Made by a program: the position numbers and the translations under genes
Source: Erysipelotrichaceae bacterium
GTDB lineage: Bacteria; Bacillota_I; Bacilli_A; Erysipelotrichales; Erysipelotrichaceae
Direction of reading: 5' to 3'
Length of the DNA stretch: 26,076 nt
NCBI GenBank assembly: GCA_024684175.1
Contig: JAIKXJ010000050.1
Location: forward strand, 1-26,076
In this document: positions 21,897 through 26,076 of the stretch, piece after piece
How positions within the stretch are numbered: the first letter of the stretch is position 1
Layout: each line of letters starts with the position of its first letter
The notes under the pieces: model-generated
Database searches by the model: none
The model's input: the letters and a program-made list of their open reading frames with translations, nothing else
What the model was told of the DNA's origin: nothing

Positions 21897-22741
21897 CGTT
21901 TCAAAGCGGCTTCGATGACATGACTTGCCAGCACGGCCGTCGTCACGGAACCGACACCGCCGGGGACCGGTGTGACCGCTTGTACAATGCCATCCGCTTC
22001 TTCAAAGATGACATCGCCGCAAAGCTTGTTGCGGATCGGGTCGAAACCGATCCCGACATCAATGAGCGTTTGACGGTCATTGAAGTAAGAGGAACCGATC
22101 GAACTTGTTTTTCCGGTCGCACAGATCAGGATATCGGCATCGGAAGCGATCGCTTCGATGTCTTTGGTCCTGGAATGACAGACGGTCACGGTCGCATCCT
22201 CATTCAGCAGCAGCATCGAGACCGGCTTGCCGATGACCAAGGATCTTCCTAAGACGACGGCTTTCTTTCCGCTCACCTCGATCCGATAATGGTGAAGGAT
22301 CTCCGTGACCGCTTGCGCAGTACATGGGGCAAAGCCGAGATCTTTGTTCATGAAGATTCCGGCCAAAGACAGATCGTTGCAGCCGTCGACGTCTTTTTCC
22401 GGATCGATGAGTGCTTTGACTTTTTCTTCATCGAAGCTTTTTGGCAGAGGGCGGAAGACCAGGATACCGTGGATGTTTTCATCATCGTTTGCATCTTTCA
22501 AAGCCCGGTACAATCCTTCCGGATCGGCATTCACGTCGAAAACGTATTTTTTGATCGCGATCCCGATCTTGTCAAAACATTTTCCGATGCCTTTTTCATA
22601 GGAAAGATCGTCTTGTTTTTCTCCTACCCGAAACAGCGCCAGCGTGGGAGTGATGCCTTTGCCGGAGAGATCTTTCATTTTATTGATGCAGCGCTCCCGG
22701 ATCGCTTCGGCGACCGGCTTTCCTTTCAACAGCTCAGACAT
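21893..22741 (-). CDS. folD: FolD-type methylene-THF dehydrogenase, cyclohydrolase Lys replaced
   Basis: A 282-residue protein with the FolD fold. Recognisable segments are VDGCNDLSLAGI (substrate), GRSLVIGKPVSMLLL (NADP-binding Rossmann), VCHSRTKD and TPVPGGVGSVTTAVL. The catalytic YxxxK region reads LSYEKGIGKCFDKIG: Tyr48 is present, but the position of the cyclohydrolase Lys (Tyr+4, E. coli K54) is Ile52. The nearest Lys is at Tyr+6. It should oxidise methylene-THF to methenyl-THF or run in reverse, while hydrolysis may depend on the neighbour fchA. Its first 8 bases overlap the end of fchA, and it is the last gene of the operon. Confidence 0.9.
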   Translation of the reverse strand: MSELLKGKPVAEAIRERCINKMKDLSGKGITPTLALFRVGEKQDDLSYEKGIGKCFDKIGIAIKKYVFDVNADPEGLYRALKDANDDENIHGILVFRPLPKSFDEEKVKALIDPEKDVDGCNDLSLAGIFMNKDLGFAPCTAQAVTEILHHYRIEVSGKKAVVLGRSLVIGKPVSMLLLNEDATVTVCHSRTKDIEAIASDADILICATGKTSSIGSSYFNDRQTLIDVGIGFDPIRNKLCGDVIFEEADGIVQAVTPVPGGVGSVTTAVLASHVIEAALKR

Positions 22742-23351
22742 CGGTCAGCCTCTTGCAGATATCGTCGAAGATATTGAGCGCTTTGATCGAATATTCATCG
22801 ACATATTTGACTGCTTCGTTCGTCAGTTGATCGGCATAGTCACGGTCTTTCATCAGCCGTGTATTGACTAAGATGTTGATGTAGGCGCCATAGAGCACGC
22901 CATGTGCCAGCATGACCGAGGTCGCCGCATCGGAGACCGAGATCTTCGAACCGATGGAAGCCAGCCGTTCATCGATCTCAATGATGCGCATCGCAAATTT
23001 TAAGATCAGATAAGGGGAATCGGCCGCTTTTTTTAAGCAGGCTTCCATATGTTCCTCATAGCCTTCGCTGTCTTTCGGAAGCGAATAGGCTTTCGCAAGC
23101 GGTCCGAAGGCTTCAGCGTCCTTGTTGATGCAGTCGAGCAGACTGCTTCTAAGGATCTCGAGTTCCTTGCGGATCTGTGTAAGTTCAAAAGTGTGTTCCA
23201 GGTATTTCTTTTTGCCGATGGTGAGGTTGGTCACCATCTCTCCCAATGAGGCTGCCAAAGCACCGGCATCGGCGATGACACCGCCGCCGCCCGGAACGGG
23301 ATCCTTTGAGGCAGCTAAGAGGGAGAATTCTTCCAAAGTCTTGTTTTTCAT
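22734..23351 (-). CDS. fchA: Cyclodeaminase/cyclohydrolase family protein (FchA-like)
   Basis: A 205-residue helical protein of the FTCD cyclodeaminase family (PF04961). The substrate-binding signature is VPGGGGVIADAGALAASLG (about residues 19-37), followed by MVTNLTIGKKKY. Members act as methenyl-THF cyclohydrolases or formimino-THF cyclodeaminases. Placement between fhs and folD favours the cyclohydrolase role in one-carbon metabolism, as in purine- or glycine-fermenting clostridia. The start follows the fhs stop by 1 nt, and the end overlaps folD by 8 bases. Family assignment is strong; the choice between the two activities is inferred from context. Confidence 0.87.
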   Translation of the reverse strand: MKNKTLEEFSLLAASKDPVPGGGGVIADAGALAASLGEMVTNLTIGKKKYLEHTFELTQIRKELEILRSSLLDCINKDAEAFGPLAKAYSLPKDSEGYEEHMEACLKKAADSPYLILKFAMRIIEIDERLASIGSKISVSDAATSVMLAHGVLYGAYINILVNTRLMKDRDYADQLTNEAVKYVDEYSIKALNIFDDICKRLTDV

Positions 23352-23352
23352 A

Positions 23353-25023
23353 TCAGAACAGTCCTGTGATCACGCCGTTCTCATCGACGTCGATCTTTTC
23401 GGCAGCCGGTACTTTCGGAAGACCCGGCATCGTCATGATCTCGCCGGTAAGAGCGACGATGAAGCCCGCACCGGCAGAGACTTTCAGATTTCTGACCGAG
23501 ATGCGGAAGCCTTTCGGTGCACCGAGCTTGTTGGGATCATCGGAGAAGGAGTACTGTGTCTTGGCCATACAGATCGGATAAGAACCGAAGCCGAGGCTTT
23601 CTAGCTGCCTGAGCTGTTTCGGTGCGTTACCGATGAGGTCTACGCCGTCAGCATGATAGATCTTTTTGGCGATCGCTTCCAGTTTTTCTTTGATGGACAG
23701 ATCGTCTTCATAAGCGAATGTGAAGTCATTCTCTTGTTCGCAAAGCCGTACGACTTCGTTGGCCAAGGAGATACCGCCTTCGCCGCCTTTGGCCCAGACT
23801 TCGCTCAAGGCGACATTGACGCCGAGCTCCCGGCAGCGTTTTTCGACCAGATCGAGTTCGGCTTTCGTATCGGAAGGGAAGGCGTTGATGGCGACGACAC
23901 ACGGCAGTCTGAAATCGTTGGTGATATTGTCGACATGCTGAAGCAGGTTCGGCAGACCTTTTTCCAGCGCTTCGAGGTCCTCTGTGCCGAGCGTGTCTTT
24001 TGAAGCGCCGCCGTGATGCTTCAAGGCGCGGATGGTCGCGACGATGACGACCGCATCAGGCTTCAGGCCTGCCATGCGGCATTTGATGTCCAGGAATTTT
24101 TCGGCGCCGAGGTCTGCACCGAAACCGGCTTCCGTCACGGCATAATCGCCTAATTTCATCGCCATCTTTGTGGCGGTCACGGAATTGCAGCCGTGAGCGA
24201 TATTGGCGAACGGTCCGCCGTGGACAAAGGCCGGAGTGCCTTCCAGGGTCTGCACGAGATTGGGCTTCAAAGCGTCTTTCAATAAGGCGGCCATGGCACC
24301 CTGTGCCTTCAATTGGCCGGCAGTGACCGGCTGGTTGTCATATGTATAAGCGACGATGATCCTTGCAAGCCTTTCTTTCAGATCGAGGATGTCGGAAGCC
24401 AGACATAAGACAGCCATGACTTCCGAGGCGACGGTGATATCGAAACCGTCTTCTCTGGGCATGCCGTTGGCCTTACCGCCCAGACCGTCGATGATGTTCC
24501 GCAGCTGACGGTCGTTCATATCGACTGCCCGCTTCCAGGTGATCTTCCGCGGATCGATATTCAGACTGTTTCCCTGCTGGATGTGGTTGTCAAGCATCGC
24601 TGCCAGCAGGTTGTTGGCGGCACCGATCGCATGGAAGTCACCGGTGAAGTGCAGATTGATGTCTTCCATCGGAACGACTTGGGCATAGCCGCCGCCGGCA
24701 GCACCCCCCTTGACGCCGAAGACCGGTCCCAGGGAGGGCTCACGCAAGGCGACGATCGAATTTTTGCCGATCTTGCGAAGTCCGTCAGCCAGACCGATGG
24801 TCGTGGTCGTCTTTCCTTCACCGGCCGGTGTCGGGTTGATGGCGGTGACCAGGATCAGTTTACCGTCTTTGCGGTCCTGAAGTTTCTTCAAAAGGCGAAA
24901 GTCGACTTTCGCCTTGTAGTTTCCATAGAATTCCAGATCCTCTTGAGGGATACCGGCTTTGTCGGCGATCACCTGGATCTTTTCTTTTTTACATGCCTGA
25001 GCGATCTCAATGTCTGTGAACAT
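23353..25023 (-). CDS. fhs: Formate--tetrahydrofolate ligase
   Basis: A 556-residue enzyme, exactly the usual length. The P-loop is [16 protein letters not shown] (about residues 64-79), then [38 protein letters not shown], and the C-terminal [19 protein letters not shown]. It makes 10-formyl-THF from formate, ATP and THF, feeding purine synthesis and formyl-Met-tRNA or the reverse flux to formate. GAGGAGG 8 nt before the ATG fixes the start. It is the first gene of fhs-fchA-folD and lies downstream of the FolT-like transporter subunit, giving a complete folate one-carbon block. Confidence 0.97.
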   Translation of the reverse strand: MFTDIEIAQACKKEKIQVIADKAGIPQEDLEFYGNYKAKVDFRLLKKLQDRKDGKLILVTAINPTPAGEGKTTTTIGLADGLRKIGKNSIVALREPSLGPVFGVKGGAAGGGYAQVVPMEDINLHFTGDFHAIGAANNLLAAMLDNHIQQGNSLNIDPRKITWKRAVDMNDRQLRNIIDGLGGKANGMPREDGFDITVASEVMAVLCLASDILDLKERLARIIVAYTYDNQPVTAGQLKAQGAMAALLKDALKPNLVQTLEGTPAFVHGGPFANIAHGCNSVTATKMAMKLGDYAVTEAGFGADLGAEKFLDIKCRMAGLKPDAVVIVATIRALKHHGGASKDTLGTEDLEALEKGLPNLLQHVDNITNDFRLPCVVAINAFPSDTKAELDLVEKRCRELGVNVALSEVWAKGGEGGISLANEVVRLCEQENDFTFAYEDDLSIKEKLEAIAKKIYHADGVDLIGNAPKQLRQLESLGFGSYPICMAKTQYSFSDDPNKLGAPKGFRISVRNLKVSAGAGFIVALTGEIMTMPGLPKVPAAEKIDVDENGVITGLF

Positions 25024-25050
25024 GTAAAATCCTCCTCTTCTTACAGATTC

Positions 25051-25056
25051 ATTATA
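25051..25056 (-). promoter_or_regulatory. -10 element of the fhs operon
   Basis: On the minus strand TATAAT lies 27 nt before ATG 25023, and the GAGGAGG ribosome site lies between them. The -35 region overlaps the T-run of the upstream terminator and is a poor match. Confidence 0.55.
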
Positions 25057-25070
25057 AGGTATAGCGCAAC

Positions 25071-25090
25071 AAAAAAAGAGGCGGACCTCT
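25071..25090 (-). terminator. Terminator after the FolT-like gene
   Basis: On the minus strand AGAGG pairs with CCTCT around a 4-nt loop (25090-25077) and is followed by a run of T (to 25071). The stem is short, but it starts at the FolT stop codon. Confidence 0.6.
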
Positions 25091-25617
25091 CAGTTTTGTT
25101 CCTGCAGCTTTTTCAGATAAGCAAGCAGTTTCGGCAGGATCGCGGAATAGATGACAGCCAATATGACGCCGGTGACGATCTTAAGAAACAGATTGCCGAA
25201 GACCAGGGCTGAGGAATAATAGCCGTAGAGTTTGGAATCGACATATAGTGCCAGCAGGTTCAAAGAAGTCACGGTCAGCGAAGACAGGATGCAGGCCAGG
25301 ATGATCTGCGGTCTGTTCAGATCGAATTTCTTTGATCTGGAAAGAAGACCGACGAGAAGACCGCTGGCTGCATGGGGCAGGACCCAGAGTACCGTTGTCG
25401 GGGTGATCCCGTAACCGGAGAACAGCAGCTGATATAAAAACGAGCCGATACCTCCGACGATCAGTCCGTCAGCCGGACCCGACAGGAAAGCGGCGACCAG
25501 GATCGGGAACGCTTCGAAGGTGAATTTGAAGTTGACCACTTTTACAGGCGTCAGGATGCTCAAAACGAGGTATACGGCGATCAACATGGCTAATCTTGTC
25601 AGTCTTTTCGTATTCAT
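25090..25617 (-). CDS. folT: ECF transporter S component, folate family (FolT-like)
   Basis: A 175-residue membrane protein with about six hydrophobic segments and a basic start (MNTKRLTRLA), the build of an energy-coupling-factor substrate-binding subunit. Typical S-component segments are FEAFPILVAAFLSGPADGLIVGGIGSF and the YGITPTTVLWVLPHAASGLLVG half. S subunits capture a vitamin and need a shared EcfA/EcfT module, which is not in this window. The folate assignment rests on resemblance to the FolT-type family and on the adjacent fhs-fchA-folD operon; another vitamin is possible. ATG 25617 follows a TATAAT by 7 nt. No THF riboswitch is recognised upstream. Confidence 0.75.
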   Translation of the reverse strand: MNTKRLTRLAMLIAVYLVLSILTPVKVVNFKFTFEAFPILVAAFLSGPADGLIVGGIGSFLYQLLFSGYGITPTTVLWVLPHAASGLLVGLLSRSKKFDLNRPQIILACILSSLTVTSLNLLALYVDSKLYGYYSSALVFGNLFLKIVTGVILAVIYSAILPKLLAYLKKLQEQN

Positions 25618-25624
25618 TATCAAG

Positions 25625-25630
25625 ATTATA
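25625..25630 (-). promoter_or_regulatory. -10 element 7 nt before the FolT-like ATG
   Basis: On the minus strand TATAAT is followed by 7 nt and ATG 25617, with no ribosome site. The -35 is weak. Confidence 0.5.
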
Positions 25631-25815
25631 TAACAAGTTCAATGGCAAACTCTATCATTGTGCTTATGTCGATATCTGCAACTGTTTTTCTTTTTGAACG
25701 GGAATTACACTGGGATCGTAGGAGGAGCTTCCTCTTATATATAGGGAAGGAAGATCTATTCCTTTCTGCTTCCTTCCCGGTCGGTCTGCTGACCTTTTGG
25801 ATAAAAGCCGTATAT
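25631..25815. other. Non-coding interval with several hairpins upstream of the FolT-like gene
   Basis: No credible gene is seen. The segment holds a perfect 10-bp inverted repeat, GGGAAGGAAG (25744-25753) with CTTCCTTCCC (25769-25778), plus a GAGGA-GCT-TCCTC hairpin near 25732 and GGTC-TGCT-GACC at 25783-25794. No known riboswitch consensus could be matched. It may be a leader RNA of the FolT-like gene or remains of the tRNA locus. Confidence 0.45.
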
Positions 25816-25848
25816 AAAGAAAAACTCTCTTGCGAGAGTTTGTTTTTT
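25816..25848. terminator. Bidirectional terminator next to the tRNA-Thr remnant
   Basis: AAACTCTC (25822-25829) pairs perfectly with GAGAGTTT (25834-25841) around TTGC. T-runs follow on both strands (TTTTTT at 25843-25848 on plus; TTTTTCTTT on minus). Its minus-strand orientation, just past the CCA end, fits the original terminator of the tRNA gene. Confidence 0.85.
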
Positions 25849-25851
25849 AGC

Positions 25852-25924
25852 TGGTGCCAACTACAGGAATTATGATGCCCGTTGGGCATCATAGGAACGA
25901 CCCGTAACCTACTGATTACAAATC
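25852..25924 (-). pseudogene. 3' half of tRNA-Thr(TGT), probable attachment-site remnant
   Basis: Read on the minus strand, GATTTGTAATCAGT (anticodon loop with TGT, 25924-25911), AGGTT (variable loop), ACGGG (T-stem), CCTGT (T-stem partner, one G-U pair), AGTTGGC (acceptor 3' strand), A (discriminator) and CCA (25854-25852) follow in the correct order for tRNA-Thr. The 5' half is absent: beyond 25924 only two bases of the anticodon stem remain, and no GCCAACT acceptor partner is found. The T-loop is 33 nt instead of 7 and contains a perfect palindrome at 25871-25893. Integrases often use the anticodon-to-3'-end part of a tRNA as their attachment site. The gene is not functional as written. 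Confidence 0.75.
25871..25893. repeat. 10-bp perfect palindrome inserted in the tRNA T-loop
   Basis: TATGATGCCC (25871-25880) and GGGCATCATA (25884-25893) are exact inverted repeats around GTT. It splits the T-loop of the tRNA-Thr remnant, adding about 26 nt. Confidence 0.85.
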
Positions 25925-26076
25925 GTTTTTTCATAAGTATTTTGAAGAAAACTTCTCAAAATCTTCTCACACAATACAAAAGAAAATAATAGAAAGGAAA
26001 ACATACTATTTCATCATAAACCATCAACTTTTAACTATTTAGCATCAACTTATATTAGTTTATTGAAGAGTTTATA
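25925..26076. mobile_element. AT-rich edge of a probable integrated element
   Basis: From the tRNA break to the window end the sequence is much more AT-rich than the rest and has no ORF on either strand. It includes an imperfect inverted repeat (TTTTGAAG with CTTCTCAAAA, 25940-25961) and a 9-bp direct repeat CATCAACTT (26022-26030 and 26043-26051, 21 bp apart), which could be recombinase-binding sites. No integrase gene is visible; assignment rests on the tRNA junction and base composition. Confidence 0.4.

Noticed and set aside
25050..25640. THF or ZTP riboswitch before the folate genes
   Set aside because: Only 66 bp lie between the FolT-like stop and fhs, and they hold a terminator and promoter. 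The conserved riboswitch core strings were not found upstream of either gene.
25871..25893. Integron attC-like site (GCCCAAC core)
   Set aside because: Only a single half-site resemblance; the paired R and L boxes and spacing of attC are absent.
25852..25924. Functional, intron-containing or permuted tRNA gene
   Set aside because: The order of parts is normal, so it is not permuted, and no 5' half with a GCCAACT acceptor strand is present on either side. The insert is in the T-loop, not a known bacterial intron position.
25642..25934. Open frames on both strands (77 and 102 codons)
   Set aside because: They run through hairpins, the terminator and the tRNA remnant, lack ribosome sites and show no recognisable protein pattern.
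1..26076. CRISPR array, insertion sequence or rRNA
   Set aside because: No regularly spaced repeats, transposase-like ORF or rRNA-like sequence was seen.

Overview
The window looks like chromosome of a low-to-mid GC Firmicute. The mix fits an Erysipelotrichia-like lineage best: DUF1836 and LURP-one-related proteins, a BspA-type surface protein, an fhs-fchA-folD operon with a FolT-like ECF transporter subunit, sigma-A type promoters and classical intrinsic terminators. The lineage is inferred from gene content only; no rRNA gene is present. Genes are very densely packed: many start and stop codons overlap, and several terminators overlap the 3' ends of coding regions.

Layout. 1-182 (minus) is the start of a zinc-ribbon protein cut by the window edge. 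239-3252 is an operon behind a perfect sigma-A promoter: a 31-codon leader-like ORF, a small membrane protein, a LURP-one-related protein, a DUF1836 regulator and a membrane-anchored extracytoplasmic protein. 3259-4632 holds a GNAT acetyltransferase, MntP and a small unknown protein; a rhomboid protease follows on the minus strand. 5301-8739 carries an M29 aminopeptidase, a patatin-like phospholipase and a lipoprotein with two thioredoxin-like domains. 8736-10237 (minus) is an RNA-modification pair: a SAM methyltransferase and an RluA-family pseudouridine synthase. 10262-14116 is a Nudix, AAA_28-CYTH and PcrA helicase operon. A divergent pair follows: an unknown gene (minus) and a DUF885 lipoprotein peptidase (plus). 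16395-19195 (minus) is a three-gene surface cassette ending in a BspA-like leucine-rich repeat protein, followed by alanine racemase. 20481-21896 is a DUF4428 zinc-ribbon protein with an O6-alkylguanine-DNA alkyltransferase. 21893-25630 (minus) is a folate one-carbon block: FolT-like ECF subunit, then fhs-fchA-folD.

The right end is different. Bases 25852-25924 (minus) match the 3' half of a tRNA-Thr (anticodon TGT) from the anticodon stem to CCA, but the 5' half is absent and the T-loop carries a perfect 10-bp palindrome. The sequence beyond it is AT-rich and has no ORF. This is best read as a degraded attachment site at the edge of an integrated element that continues outside the window.

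Two further points stand out. First, eight start codons sit only 6-7 nt downstream of a good -10 hexamer, which predicts leaderless mRNAs mixed with Shine-Dalgarno-led genes. Second, the FolD here has isoleucine where the catalytic cyclohydrolase lysine should be, while a separate cyclohydrolase-family gene (fchA) lies next to it in the operon.
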